This document shows positions 49,256 to 58,177 of a stretch of 64,000 nt of DNA, one piece after another. Below the pieces are notes generated by a model. It did not search any database, had not been told where the DNA came from, and was given only the letters and a program-made list of their open reading frames with translations. Position 1 is the stretch's first letter. Each line of letters opens with the position of its first letter. Position numbers and translations under genes: made by a program. This stretch comes from Azospirillum humicireducens. Its GTDB lineage: Bacteria; Pseudomonadota; Alphaproteobacteria; Azospirillales; Azospirillaceae. The stretch spans positions 2,906,001-2,970,000 of the forward strand of contig NZ_CP015285.1 in NCBI RefSeq assembly GCF_001639105.2, written 5' to 3'.

Positions 49256-51502
49256 ATGCTCCGGATATTTTGCAGTGCAGCATACCGGGCCGCGAACGCG
49301 GTCCCGCTGCGGCGGAACCTTCTGGGGGTGCTGGGTCTCGCGGTGGCTTACACCCTGGGACCCGACGGTGCGGTCGGGTTCCGGCCCGCTTGCGCCGCCC
49401 TCATCATCCACGCGCCGGACGGTCACGCCGTCGTCCCGCCCGGCCCGGATTCCGTGCCTGACCCCGATACCCCCGATTTCGGCGAGCCGGTCATTGGCTC
49501 CCCGGCCATCGGCCCCCCCGACCCGGCCAGTCCCGGCGACCCGGTTTCCGCTGCTGCGGCCGCCGATGCGCCCACCGGCGCGACCGGTTCCGCGCTGCTG
49601 CTCGCCCGCGATGACGAAGCCCGCGCCGTCCAGTTGGACGAGGAGGATGCCGGCCGCTACCGCCGAATCTTCGCACTGCAGGAGCGGGCGGACTGGGACG
49701 CCGCCGATGCCGAGATGGCGAAGCTGAAGGACCGCCGGCTGATCGGCTATGTCCTGCGCCAGCGCTATCTCCATCCCGACCGCCGTGCCGGCTACGAGGA
49801 ACTCGCCCGCTGGATGCAGGATTACGGCGACCTCGCCGGGGCGGAGCGGGTCCACAGCCTGGCGCAGAAGCGCCAGCCCGCCGGCCAGCGCGCGCCGAAG
49901 CCCCCGCGGGGGGAGGAGCGCGTGCGCCTCGTCGGCTCGCTGGAACGGCTGGGCGGACTGCGCACGGTCGCCGCGACCGAGGAGGACGAGGACGACAGCG
50001 TCACCGTCGCCCCGCGCAGCCGCACCGTGTCGCGCGCCCGCAGCGACCGCGCCGCCGTGGCGCGGGTGGAGGAGTTGCTGCGGTCCGGCCGCGCCGGCCA
50101 TGCGCTGGGCCTGCTGAACCAGGACGAGTTCGGCGGCAAGCTGGACACCGTGCAGTATGACGCCGCCCGCGCCCGTATCGCGGCATCCCTCTACTTCTCG
50201 GGCGAGACGACGCAGGCGCTGACGCTCGCCGCGGCCAGCGCCGCCCGATCGGGCGAGATGCTGCCGGAAGCCCACTGGATCGCCGGGCTTTCCGCCTGGC
50301 GGCTGAAGCAATTCGACCGCGCCGCCCGCCATTTCCAGGGCATGGCCGCCGCCGGTCCGCGCTCCCCCTGGAAAGCGGCTGCCGCCGATTATTGGGCGGC
50401 CCGCGCGCTGGCCCGCAAGCCCGGCAGGGAGAAGGCGGCGGCGGAGCATCTGACCGCCGCGGCACGCTATCCCCACACCTTCTATGGCCTGATCGCGCTC
50501 CGCACCCTGGGCACTCTCCACGATGTGCGCTGGCAGGCGCCGGAGCTGAGCGGGCGGACCCTGGCGGCGATGGCGGCCAAGCCGGCAGGGTCCCGCGCCA
50601 TCGCCCTGCTGCAGGTTGGGCAGCGCGAGTTGGCGGGACTGGAGCTTCAGCGCATCCATCCCCAGGGCGACCCGCTGGTCGAACAGGCGATGGTGGCGCT
50701 GGCAGACCGTGCAGGAGTGGCGACCCTGTCGTTGCGGCTGGGCAATGCGGTGGCCGGACCGGACGGTGCGCCCTATGCCGCCGCACTCTACCCCCTGCCC
50801 CACTGGACGCCGCGCGACGGCTTCGCCGTGGACCGGGCGCTGGTCTTCGCGGTGATGCGGCAGGAATCGCGCTTCGACCCGCGGCTGGTCAGCTCCGCCG
50901 GGGCGACCGGGCTGATGCAGATCCTGCCCAGCACCGCCCAGCATGTGCGAGAGCGCCACGCCGACATCGGCAGCGAGGACGCCAACCGCGACGCCCTGTT
51001 CGATCCGTCCCGCAACATGGAGCTGGGCCAGCGCTACCTGACCGAGCTGCTGGGCATGCCGGAGATCGACGGCAACCTGTTCCTGGCCGCCGCCGCCTAC
51101 AATGCCGGACCGGGCACGCTGGCGCGCTGGCGGCGGGAATTGAGCGACATCACCGATCCCCTGCTGTTCATCGAAAGCCTTCCCTTCGGCGAGACGCGCG
51201 ACTATGTGGAGAAGGTGATGGCGAATTTCTGGATCTACCAGCTTCGGCTGGGCCAGGAGACCGCCTCGCTCGATGCCGTCGCCGATGGGAAATGGCCGGC
51301 CTACAGTCCGGTGGAGGTCCGCACGGCCCATATCGCGACCCAGGTCGCGGCCCAGCCGGACTCCCAGCCGGCGGTGAAGCCCGCGGTTCCGGCCGCAGTG
51401 ACTGCCGCAGCCCCCGCCGAGAAGCCCGAGGCGGACGCCCCTGCCGGTCCGGTCCGGGTGGAGACGGTGGCGGAGCGGGGGGAGGCCAGCCCGATACCCT
51501 GA
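49256..51502 (+). CDS. slt: Soluble lytic murein transglycosylase
   Basis: A 748-residue periplasmic enzyme that cleaves peptidoglycan with 1,6-anhydro product formation. A hydrophobic N-terminal segment (NLLGVLGLAVAYTLG) precedes a ~70-residue Pro/Ala/Gly-rich linker. The middle is an all-helical superhelical U-type domain (about 115-510, e.g. AAGPRSPWKAAAADYWAARA). The C-terminal SLT domain has catalytic Glu537 in VMRQESRFDPRLVSSAGATG, then GLMQILPSTA and AAAYNAGPGTLARW. A Pro/Ala/Lys tail ends the protein. Start ATG 49256 has only a weak ribosome site. It lies 222 bases after the glycosylase and heads a run with moaB and the APH-fold gene in the same direction. Confidence 0.92.
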   Translation: MLRIFCSAAYRAANAVPLRRNLLGVLGLAVAYTLGPDGAVGFRPACAALIIHAPDGHAVVPPGPDSVPDPDTPDFGEPVIGSPAIGPPDPASPGDPVSAAAAADAPTGATGSALLLARDDEARAVQLDEEDAGRYRRIFALQERADWDAADAEMAKLKDRRLIGYVLRQRYLHPDRRAGYEELARWMQDYGDLAGAERVHSLAQKRQPAGQRAPKPPRGEERVRLVGSLERLGGLRTVAATEEDEDDSVTVAPRSRTVSRARSDRAAVARVEELLRSGRAGHALGLLNQDEFGGKLDTVQYDAARARIAASLYFSGETTQALTLAAASAARSGEMLPEAHWIAGLSAWRLKQFDRAARHFQGMAAAGPRSPWKAAAADYWAARALARKPGREKAAAEHLTAAARYPHTFYGLIALRTLGTLHDVRWQAPELSGRTLAAMAAKPAGSRAIALLQVGQRELAGLELQRIHPQGDPLVEQAMVALADRAGVATLSLRLGNAVAGPDGAPYAAALYPLPHWTPRDGFAVDRALVFAVMRQESRFDPRLVSSAGATGLMQILPSTAQHVRERHADIGSEDANRDALFDPSRNMELGQRYLTELLGMPEIDGNLFLAAAAYNAGPGTLARWRRELSDITDPLLFIESLPFGETRDYVEKVMANFWIYQLRLGQETASLDAVADGKWPAYSPVEVRTAHIATQVAAQPDSQPAVKPAVPAAVTAAAPAEKPEADAPAGPVRVETVAERGEASPIP

Positions 51503-51556
51503 CCGCCGGTGCGCCCTTGCCGGGCTCCGGCCCGACACGAGGACATGCCTGCCGCC

Positions 51557-52093
51557 ATGCCTAAGATCGACGAGAGCCGCCCCTTCCTTCCCGTGAACAT
51601 CGCGGTGATCACGGTGTCCGACACCCGCAGCGCCGCCGACGACCGCTCCGGCGACGCGCTGGCGGAGCGGATCGCCGGGGCCGGCCACCGGCTCGCCGCC
51701 CGGACCATCGTCCGCGACGACATCGCGGCGATCCGCGCCCAGGTTCAGGCTCACATCGCCGATCCGCAGATCGACGTGGTGCTGACCACCGGCGGCACCG
51801 GGGTCACCGGCCGGGATGTGACGCCGGAAGCGGTCGAGGCGCTCTATGAGAAGGCGATACCCGGCTTCGGCGAACTGTTCCGTTACCTCAGCTACGCCAA
51901 GGTGGGCACGTCCACCATCCAGAGCCGGGCAACCGGCGGTGTCGCCAACGGCACCTACATCTTCGCCCTGCCGGGTTCGCCCAGCGCCTGCCGCGACGCC
52001 TGGGACGACATCCTGGTCTGGCAGCTCGACAACCGCCATCGCCCCTGCAACCTGGTGGAGCTGATGCCCCGCCTGCGCGAGCATATGGCGTGA
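51557..52093 (+). CDS. moaB: Molybdenum cofactor biosynthesis protein B
   Basis: A 178-residue MoaB/MogA-fold protein, thought to adenylylate molybdopterin before molybdenum insertion. Core motifs: NIAVITVSDTRSAADDRSGD, VVLTTGGTGVTGRDVTPEAV and the GTSTIQSRATGGVANGTYIF region. Start 51557 gives the usual N-terminus; an ATG at 51545 is also in frame, but its GAGG is only 2 bases away. It follows the transglycosylase by 54 bases. Its stop overlaps the GTG start of the next gene (GTGA), linking moaB and the APH-fold kinase. No other molybdenum-cofactor genes are nearby. Confidence 0.92.
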   Translation: MPKIDESRPFLPVNIAVITVSDTRSAADDRSGDALAERIAGAGHRLAARTIVRDDIAAIRAQVQAHIADPQIDVVLTTGGTGVTGRDVTPEAVEALYEKAIPGFGELFRYLSYAKVGTSTIQSRATGGVANGTYIFALPGSPSACRDAWDDILVWQLDNRHRPCNLVELMPRLREHMA

Positions 52094-53121
52094 GCCGAGC
52101 TGGCATGAGTGGAGCGGCGGGCTTCTCGACGGAGGCTCTCCACGCCGCCCTGATCCGGCTGCCGCGCCTTGCCGACCTTCCCGCGGACGCGCTGGAGCCG
52201 ATGCCGCTGAAGGGCGTCGCCCACGACCATGTCCGTCTGCAAGGCCGCCGGCTGATCGCCCGCATCCCGCGCTGGAGCCAGCTCGGCCTCGATGCCTGGA
52301 CGGCGCTGGACCGGCAGGCCGCCGCCTTCCGGCGGGCGGAACCGTCGGGCCACACCCCGCGCTTCGCCGGCCTGCTGCCGCCGGGCGAGGGGCTGCCGCT
52401 GGGCGCGCTGGTGGTCGGCGAGGTGGAGGGACGAACCCCCGTCCTGCCCGGCGACATGCCGGCCATCGCCCGCGCGCTGGCGGCGATCCACCGCATGGCA
52501 CCGCCCGACCTCTACGAGCCGCTGCCCGCCCCGCCCGATCCGGTCGCGGCACTGCTGGCCCAGGTGGAGCGTCAGGCGGAGTGGTTCGACCGCGCCGCGC
52601 TGGACGCCCGCGCCCGCGCCCTGGTCGCGGAGGAGCTTGCCGCCGCCCGAACCGGCGACCTCGCCCCGCCGCCGGAAACCCCGATGCCGCTGACGGCGGT
52701 GGGGGTGGATGTCCATCCCGGCAATTTCCTGATCGACGGCCACGGCAAGGCCTGGTTCACCGACCTGGAGAAGCTGCAGTACGGCCACCCCGCCAGCGAC
52801 CTTGCCCATGCCAGCCTCTACAGCTCGACCAAATGGGACCCGGCGGTGAATGCGGAACTGACACCGGCCGACGTCGACGCCTTCGTCGCGGCCTGGGCGA
52901 TGGCGGTTCCCGGCGACCTTGCCGACGAGGTGCGGCCCTGGCTGAAGCCGTTGCGCCGGCTGACCTGGCTGCGCACCCTGTCCTGGATGGCGCGCTGGAC
53001 CGTGGAGGGCGCCACGCTGTCGCCGGGCATGCCGGAGCGGTTGCGCACCCATATGGACACCCACGCCACCGACATCCTGCGTGCCGACCGGATCGAACAG
53101 GTGCGGCGGGATTGGCATTGA
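52090..53121 (+). CDS. APH-family (aminoglycoside phosphotransferase fold) kinase, unknown substrate
   Basis: A 343-residue protein with the choline/aminoglycoside kinase fold. The catalytic loop is VGVDVHPGNFLIDGHG (Asp207, with the HPGN asparagine), and the metal-binding Asp is in AWFTDLEKLQYGHPASDLAH. The N-terminal lobe (KGVAHDHVRLQGRRLIARIP) is compatible with nucleotide binding. Antibiotic resistance should not be assumed; many such proteins phosphorylate metabolites or sugars. The GTG at 52090 overlaps the moaB stop and is preferred; an ATG at 52105 is the alternative. The conserved coupling with moaB may hint at a shared role, but nothing in the sequence identifies it. Confidence 0.8.
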   Translation: MSRAGMSGAAGFSTEALHAALIRLPRLADLPADALEPMPLKGVAHDHVRLQGRRLIARIPRWSQLGLDAWTALDRQAAAFRRAEPSGHTPRFAGLLPPGEGLPLGALVVGEVEGRTPVLPGDMPAIARALAAIHRMAPPDLYEPLPAPPDPVAALLAQVERQAEWFDRAALDARARALVAEELAAARTGDLAPPPETPMPLTAVGVDVHPGNFLIDGHGKAWFTDLEKLQYGHPASDLAHASLYSSTKWDPAVNAELTPADVDAFVAAWAMAVPGDLADEVRPWLKPLRRLTWLRTLSWMARWTVEGATLSPGMPERLRTHMDTHATDILRADRIEQVRRDWH

Positions 53122-53213
53122 CGGGTGCGAAAAGGGAAGGGACGCGAAAGTCTCTTGCCCGCGCCCGGCCGGAAGTGATGGGATACCCGCTCGGAAAACG
53201 AGGTGACGAGAGC

Positions 53214-54914
53214 ATGACGAGGGTCCGACACCGGTTGCTGCCGATCTCTCTGGCCGCCCTGCTGGCCGGAGCAATGCCGGCGCCGGCCTTCGCCGCCGGT
53301 CCGGCCGGCGAGAGCGCAGGCTCCGCCACCGGCAGCTATCTGGCCGGGCGCTACGCCCAGCACCAGGACGACTGGACGGCGGCGGCCCGCTTCACCGCCC
53401 AGGCGCTGGCCGCCGATCCGGACGATCAGGCCCTGTTGCGCCGCAGCTTCCTGCTGCGGCTGGGCGAAGGGCAGATCGACACCGCCATCGGCTATGCCAC
53501 CCGCCTGCTGGGCGAACAGGGCGAGCCGCAGATGGCGCTGACCCTGCTGGCCGCCGATGCGCTCGCCAAGGGCAGGCTGGATGAAGCGGACGGCTATGCC
53601 GCGCGCCTGCCGAACGACGGGCTGGGCCGTTTCATCACCCCGCTGACCCGCGCCTGGCTGGCCGCATCCCGCGGCAGGACCGACGAGGCGCTGGCCGCGC
53701 TGGAGCCGCTGGCCGCCGTCCAGGGCTTCGGCGCGCTCTACAATCTGCACGCCGCCCTGATCCTCGACCTCGCCGGCCGCAGCGAGGATGCGGCGGCCCG
53801 CTACGTCAAGGTGACGGACACCGAGGCGCCCCTGCGGGTGGTGCAGATCGTCGGCAACTTCATGATGCGCACCGGCCGCAAGGACGAGGCGCGCAAGCTC
53901 TACGAAACCTTCCAGGTCAACAACCCGGACGGTCTGCTGGTGGAGCCGGCGCTGGACGCCATGGCGAAGGCGCCGTCCGACACCCGCCCGGTGCCCGACG
54001 CCCGTTCCGGCCTTGCCGAGGCGCTGTTCGACCTGGGCAGCGCGCTGCATCACGAGAATGCAGACGAGCCGGCGCTGCTGTTCGGCCGCATCGCACTGCA
54101 TCTGCGCGACGATCTGGCGCTCGCCCATCTGCTGATCGGCGACATCGCAGCCTCCCGCGACCATCACGAGGAGGCGCTGGCCGCCTACCGGCTGCTGGTC
54201 AAGGACCCGCTGCTGGGCTGGACCGCCCGCATGCGCGAAGCCGACAGCCTCGCCCGCATGAACCGCAACGACGACGCCATCGCGATCCTCGCCGCGCTGT
54301 CGGCCGAACGGCCGGAACGCACCGACGCGGTGACCCGGCTGGGCGACATCTACCGCTACGCCAAACGGTACGAGGAGGCGATCCCCGCCTACACCACCGC
54401 TCTGGAGCGGATCGGCACGCCGCAGGAACGGCACTGGCCGCTGCTGTACGCCCGCGCCATGAGCTATGAGAAGACCAGGCAGTGGCCGAAGGCGGAGGCC
54501 GACCTGCAGGCCGCGCTGAAGCTGCGGCCGGACGAACCCTCCCTGCTGAACTTCCTCGGCTACAGTTGGATCGACCGGGGCGAGCATCTGGACAAGGCCA
54601 GGGCGATGGTGGAGCGGGCGGTGGAGTTGCGCCCGCGCGACGGCTACATCGTCGACAGTCTGGGCTGGGCGCTCTACAAGCTGGGCGATTTCGAGGGGGC
54701 GGTCACGAAGCTGGAGCGTGCCGTGGAGTTGAAGCCCGGCGATCCCACCATCAACGATCATCTCGGCGACGCCTATTGGCGGGCCGGGCGCCGCAACGAA
54801 GCCCGGTTCCAATGGATGCGCGCGCTGCGCAACGCCGACGAGGACACCGACAAGGCCGCCATCCAGGCCAAGCTGGACGAGGGGCTGGCCGACCAGAAGG
54901 CAGCGGCGAAGTAA
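53214..54914 (+). CDS. Periplasmic tetratricopeptide-repeat protein
   Basis: A 566-residue protein with a signal peptide (RVRHRLLPISLAALLAGAMP ... PAFA) and TPR-like helical repeats throughout, for example YLAGRYAQHQDDWTAAARFT, LLNFLGYSWIDRGEHLDKAR and DSLGWALYKLGDFEGAVTKL. The repeat pattern with W/LG/Y/A/F/A/P positions is clear in the last 200 residues. Such proteins serve as scaffolds, for instance in envelope assembly; the partner is unknown. ATG 53214 with GAGG upstream places the signal peptide at the very start; an in-frame ATG at 53178 is possible. In other Rhodospirillales I recall this gene lying next to ispE; here ispE is 49 kb away. Confidence 0.85.
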   Translation: MTRVRHRLLPISLAALLAGAMPAPAFAAGPAGESAGSATGSYLAGRYAQHQDDWTAAARFTAQALAADPDDQALLRRSFLLRLGEGQIDTAIGYATRLLGEQGEPQMALTLLAADALAKGRLDEADGYAARLPNDGLGRFITPLTRAWLAASRGRTDEALAALEPLAAVQGFGALYNLHAALILDLAGRSEDAAARYVKVTDTEAPLRVVQIVGNFMMRTGRKDEARKLYETFQVNNPDGLLVEPALDAMAKAPSDTRPVPDARSGLAEALFDLGSALHHENADEPALLFGRIALHLRDDLALAHLLIGDIAASRDHHEEALAAYRLLVKDPLLGWTARMREADSLARMNRNDDAIAILAALSAERPERTDAVTRLGDIYRYAKRYEEAIPAYTTALERIGTPQERHWPLLYARAMSYEKTRQWPKAEADLQAALKLRPDEPSLLNFLGYSWIDRGEHLDKARAMVERAVELRPRDGYIVDSLGWALYKLGDFEGAVTKLERAVELKPGDPTINDHLGDAYWRAGRRNEARFQWMRALRNADEDTDKAAIQAKLDEGLADQKAAAK

Positions 54915-54925
54915 CAGGTTGATCG

Positions 54926-55006
54926 CCCTCTCCCGCCTCTTGCACAAACTTTGTTTGTGCTGACGGCCTCAGGCGGATCGAAGCTCCGCTAAGAGCGGGG
55001 AGAGGG
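54926..55006. repeat. REP-like element with outer and inner hairpins
   Basis: Outer arms CCCTCTCCC (54926-54934) and GGGAGAGGG (54998-55006) are a perfect 9-base inverted repeat. Inside, GCACAAA (54942-54948) and TTTGTGC (54954-54960) form a 7-bp hairpin with a 5-base loop. The right arm encodes the last residues of the hemerythrin gene, so the repeat seems to have become part of that gene's 3' end. Confidence 0.6.
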
Positions 55007-55405
55007 AGACTCCCCGACATAGGGCTTGTACAGGCTGTCCGTCTGCTGGATGTGCTCCACGAACCAGTCCTTCAGCAGAAGGATCAGGTCGACTCGCAGC
55101 ATGGTGGGGTTGTCGCCCTCGAAATCGCGGGCCAGCTTCTCCACCTCGTCGGCGAAATAGCGGTGGGCGGCGAGATGGCCGTCCAGCTCGGGATAGCCGC
55201 AGCGCTCCATCATCGCCTCTTCCCGCGCGAAATGGACGGCGACATAATCCCGGAGACTGGCGAGCAGGCTGGACAGTTCCTCCCGGTTGGCCGGGGTGAT
55301 GCCGCTTTCCAGCAGACCGTTGAACAGGTCGAGGAGCCGCCGATGCTCGTCGTCGAGCACGGCCACACCGACGCTCATGGATTCGTCCCAGGCGACATAG
55401 GTCAT
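54989..55405 (-). CDS. Bacteriohemerythrin
   Basis: A 138-residue single-domain hemerythrin with a complete set of di-iron ligands: His21 (LDDEHRRL), His58 and Glu62 (HFAREE), His77 and His81 (HLAAHRYF), His118 and Asp123 (HIQQTD). It should bind O2 (or NO) reversibly and may deliver or sense oxygen; microaerophilic bacteria often carry several. The start at 55405 is preceded by GGGGAGG at 8 bases; the frame extends to 55447 without need. The last ~6 residues (SPSPRS region) are encoded by a REP-like arm and are not part of the family fold. It may be relevant that the neighbouring genes show no redox function. Confidence 0.92.
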   Translation of the reverse strand: MTYVAWDESMSVGVAVLDDEHRRLLDLFNGLLESGITPANREELSSLLASLRDYVAVHFAREEAMMERCGYPELDGHLAAHRYFADEVEKLARDFEGDNPTMLRVDLILLLKDWFVEHIQQTDSLYKPYVGESPSPRS

Positions 55406-55623
55406 CGCAGCGACCTCCCCCTCGCATCCCGCGAATTCAAGCGCCATCCGCCCTCATTCAAGCGGTTGCGGCCGGCCATGGCTGGGTTGTGGACATCTTG
55501 ACAGGGATCCTAAAACCGGCAACCGTGCCCGTCCAAGCGGCAAATCCCCGCAGGGGGCGCGGCATGATGCGCCAAGCGCTTCTCAAACCGACCGAATCCC
55601 GCCCCACCAGACCAGAGTGACCG

Positions 55624-56382
55624 ATGGCCCTGCTCGACGAGATCGCGGAGAAGAAACGGGCGCTGGACGCGGCCCGCCCCCTGCCGCAGGAGGTCGTGCA
55701 TGGGATCGCCGACCGGTTCGAGCTGGACCTAACCGTCGCCGCCGCAGGGCTGGAGGAGGTGCCGGTCAAGCCCGCCGACGTCAAGGCGATCCTGGAGCGC
55801 GGCAGCATCCTGCGCCATCGCGCAGTGGAGGAGCAGCGCTTCGTACTGAACCATCGCGCGGCATTGGAGCTGATGGCGCGGCTGTCCTTCGATCCGGCAG
55901 GCGCCGTGACCGAACGCACGGTCGCTGCCTTCCACAGCGTGCTGCATCGCGGGATCGAGGACGAGGCCGGCAAGTACCGCAACGGCCCGCCGAAGGACGA
56001 TCCGGCGGAGACGGCACCCGATCCGGCCAAGCTGCGCGTGTCGATGTCGGCGCTGTCGACCTGGATGCGCAAGTCGGACGCCGGTCCCGACACCGCCTTC
56101 GAAGCGCATCACAAGCTGAGCGCCATCCGCCCCTTCCACACCGGCAACCGGGCCACGGCGCTGCTGCTGTGCAACCTGATCCTGAACCGCGCCGGCTACC
56201 CGCCGGTGGTGGTCCTGGCGGAGGACCGCGGACTCTATCTCGACCTCGTCGAACGGGCCTGGGCGGTCGGCGACAAGACGCCCTTCCGCGACCTGATGAT
56301 GCGCTTCCTGTCGCAGAGCCTGGATTTCTGCCTGCAGGCAGCCGGAAAGGGCGAGCCGGACGAGCCCGTCAGCCTGCCCTGA
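55624..56382 (+). CDS. Fic-fold protein with a degenerate active site
   Basis: A 252-residue protein with the Fic/DOC helical fold. Residues 160-190 align without gaps to the Fic signature: IRPFHTGNRATALLLCNLIL against the usual IHPF-x2-GNGR-x2-R. The catalytic His is Arg169, the second Gly of GNG is Arg, and both the following Arg and the last Arg are changed (Ala and Leu). The flanking NRAGYPPVVVL and the N-terminal GSILRHRAVEEQ/VLNHRAALEL also fit the fold. AMP transfer by the standard mechanism therefore looks impossible. It may be a pseudoenzyme, binding protein or an enzyme with different chemistry. Start ATG 55624. It converges with the CocE-fold gene (20-base gap). Confidence 0.82.
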   Translation: MALLDEIAEKKRALDAARPLPQEVVHGIADRFELDLTVAAAGLEEVPVKPADVKAILERGSILRHRAVEEQRFVLNHRAALELMARLSFDPAGAVTERTVAAFHSVLHRGIEDEAGKYRNGPPKDDPAETAPDPAKLRVSMSALSTWMRKSDAGPDTAFEAHHKLSAIRPFHTGNRATALLLCNLILNRAGYPPVVVLAEDRGLYLDLVERAWAVGDKTPFRDLMMRFLSQSLDFCLQAAGKGEPDEPVSLP

Positions 56383-56402
56383 CATTTGCGGCCCTGAGCT
56401 TT

Positions 56403-58061
56403 TCAGGCCGGCAGGCGCAGGCGCGAAGGCCGGTCCGGGCCGCTATGGATCAGCAGCGTGATCGGCAGCGCGTCGACCCGGCGGGTCTCGCCCGGCTCCG
56501 CCCCGGTGCCGGGATTGACCGGATAGGCCGGGAAACAGGAGCCGGCGAGGCTGAGGCGCAGCGCCGATCCCGGCGCCAGCGTGGCGCAGACCGCCCGCAT
56601 GGCGATGGTCAGCGGCCGGGTCGGGTCGCCCGGCTCCACCCGCGCATGGCCCTGGGTCAGCGGCAGCACCTGCCCGTCGGGACGCACCACCGACAGCACG
56701 GCGCTGACGTCGAAGGACGGGGCATCCGCCTCCACCCACAGATCGAGCGCCACCCGCCCAGCCAGCGTCGACGGCTCCTCCAGCGGCGGGCTGGTGTAGG
56801 TCGCCACATCCGGCCGGCGGTCGACGGCGGCCCGGTCGACGCGCCCGGCGGCGGACGGCACCGCATGGCCGCCAACCGTCGGCACCGGCGTGCGCGGATC
56901 GTGCACCACCACATCGAGCGCCTCGAAATCGGGCATTTCCAGCCCAAGCCGGCCCCCCTGCCGGTTGGCGAGGCCGTCGCTGGCCAGATGCAGCACAGCC
57001 TCGGCGGCGGGCAGGGCGGGCAGGTCGTGCCAACGCCCGGTCTCCATGTCATGCAGGCGTACCGGCCCGCTGCGGTCGGCCCCATGCCCCTTCAGCACAC
57101 GGTCGAACCAGGCAAGCTGCAGCGTGTCGAGCGTCGGCGCCTCTCCCGGTGCCGCGGCGGGACCATCGGCACCCCAGGGGCCGACCACCAGCCGCACCGG
57201 CGCCCTGCCCCGAGCGACAAGCCGGTCGGCCGCAATCAGGTCGTGGGCATCCAGCGTCCCGGACAACCTTGGATCGTACCAACCGCCGAGTTGCAGCACG
57301 GCGACATCGGCCGGCATGTCCGCCAGCATCGATTTCGGCGACAGGGCGTTCCAGGCCGGGCCGGGCAGCGGGTTGGTCAGCCAGTCATCGTAATGGGAAT
57401 AGCGGGCATAGTCGCGCAGGGCCTGCGGCCGCGACGGGATCTCGTCGTCGATGGGCAGGCTGCGCGCCGCATCGGACAGGATGCGGTGGCCGGTTCCGTC
57501 CTCCACCCGGCGCGCCGCCTCGGCCGCGGCCCGCAGAGCCCAGCCCATGGCGTCGGCCAGCCGGAAGGCGCCGCCCTCATAGGCCCAGTCGGAAAAGACG
57601 TCCCAGCCGGCGAAGGCCGGCGCCACCGCGCGCAGGGCCGACGGCCGCTCCGCCAGCGCCAGCCACTGCGCCATCCCGGCATAGCCGCAACCATACATCG
57701 CCACCACGCCGGAAGACCCCGGCAGCGAGGCCGCCCAGGCGACGGCGTCGGCCCCATCCTCCCGCTCCGCCTCGAAGGGGCGGAAGCGGCCGTCCGACGT
57801 GCCGCAGCCGCGCGCGTCCTGCACCACCACCACATAGCCGCGCGCCGCGTACCAGCGCGGATGGGCGTAATGGCTGGTCAGCGCGGTGCGCCGGCCGCAG
57901 GCGACGCGCAGCAGCAGAACCGGCCATGTGCCGGCCGCGTCCGGCCGGTAGAGATCCGCATCCAGCCGCACGCCGTCCCGTGTCCGCATCGACACGGTCT
58001 CCGGCGGCCGGACCGGCAGCAGGTCATGTGACTGAAGGATCACCGGGGCCAGATGGGTCAT
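56403..58061 (-). CDS. CocE/NonD-family hydrolase-fold protein lacking nucleophile and His
   Basis: A 552-residue member of the CocE/X-Pro dipeptidyl-peptidase family: N-terminal alpha/beta hydrolase (VSMRTRDGVRLDADLYRPDA, VVQDARGCGTSDGRF), and a C-terminal jelly-roll (VALDLWVEADAPSFDVSAVL). The nucleophile elbow reads MYGCGYAGMAQW, where active members have G-x-S-Y-x-G, so the Ser position (about residue 126) is Gly, preceded by Cys. The usual Trp-x-His-Gly is GPWGADG, with Ala (about 298) for His. The Asp in GGWYDPRLSG is kept. By homology it should not hydrolyse esters in the usual way. The start 58061 omits an unconserved upstream frame to 58307. Confidence 0.85.
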   Translation of the reverse strand: MTHLAPVILQSHDLLPVRPPETVSMRTRDGVRLDADLYRPDAAGTWPVLLLRVACGRRTALTSHYAHPRWYAARGYVVVVQDARGCGTSDGRFRPFEAEREDGADAVAWAASLPGSSGVVAMYGCGYAGMAQWLALAERPSALRAVAPAFAGWDVFSDWAYEGGAFRLADAMGWALRAAAEAARRVEDGTGHRILSDAARSLPIDDEIPSRPQALRDYARYSHYDDWLTNPLPGPAWNALSPKSMLADMPADVAVLQLGGWYDPRLSGTLDAHDLIAADRLVARGRAPVRLVVGPWGADGPAAAPGEAPTLDTLQLAWFDRVLKGHGADRSGPVRLHDMETGRWHDLPALPAAEAVLHLASDGLANRQGGRLGLEMPDFEALDVVVHDPRTPVPTVGGHAVPSAAGRVDRAAVDRRPDVATYTSPPLEEPSTLAGRVALDLWVEADAPSFDVSAVLSVVRPDGQVLPLTQGHARVEPGDPTRPLTIAMRAVCATLAPGSALRLSLAGSCFPAYPVNPGTGAEPGETRRVDALPITLLIHSGPDRPSRLRLPA

Positions 58062-58177
58062 GGCTGCTCGGGCTCGCTCGATGACGGACAACGAATAATG
58101 TGTCGTCGTGGCAAAGCCTGTGCCAGAGGGTCCGGGGCACCTCCCGCCGATTTTCAGTCGAAGATCCGCCCGCTCCG

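Noticed and set aside
52090-53121. Antibiotic-resistance aminoglycoside phosphotransferase
   Set aside because: Only the general APH fold is visible; chromosomal context with moaB gives no support for a resistance role.
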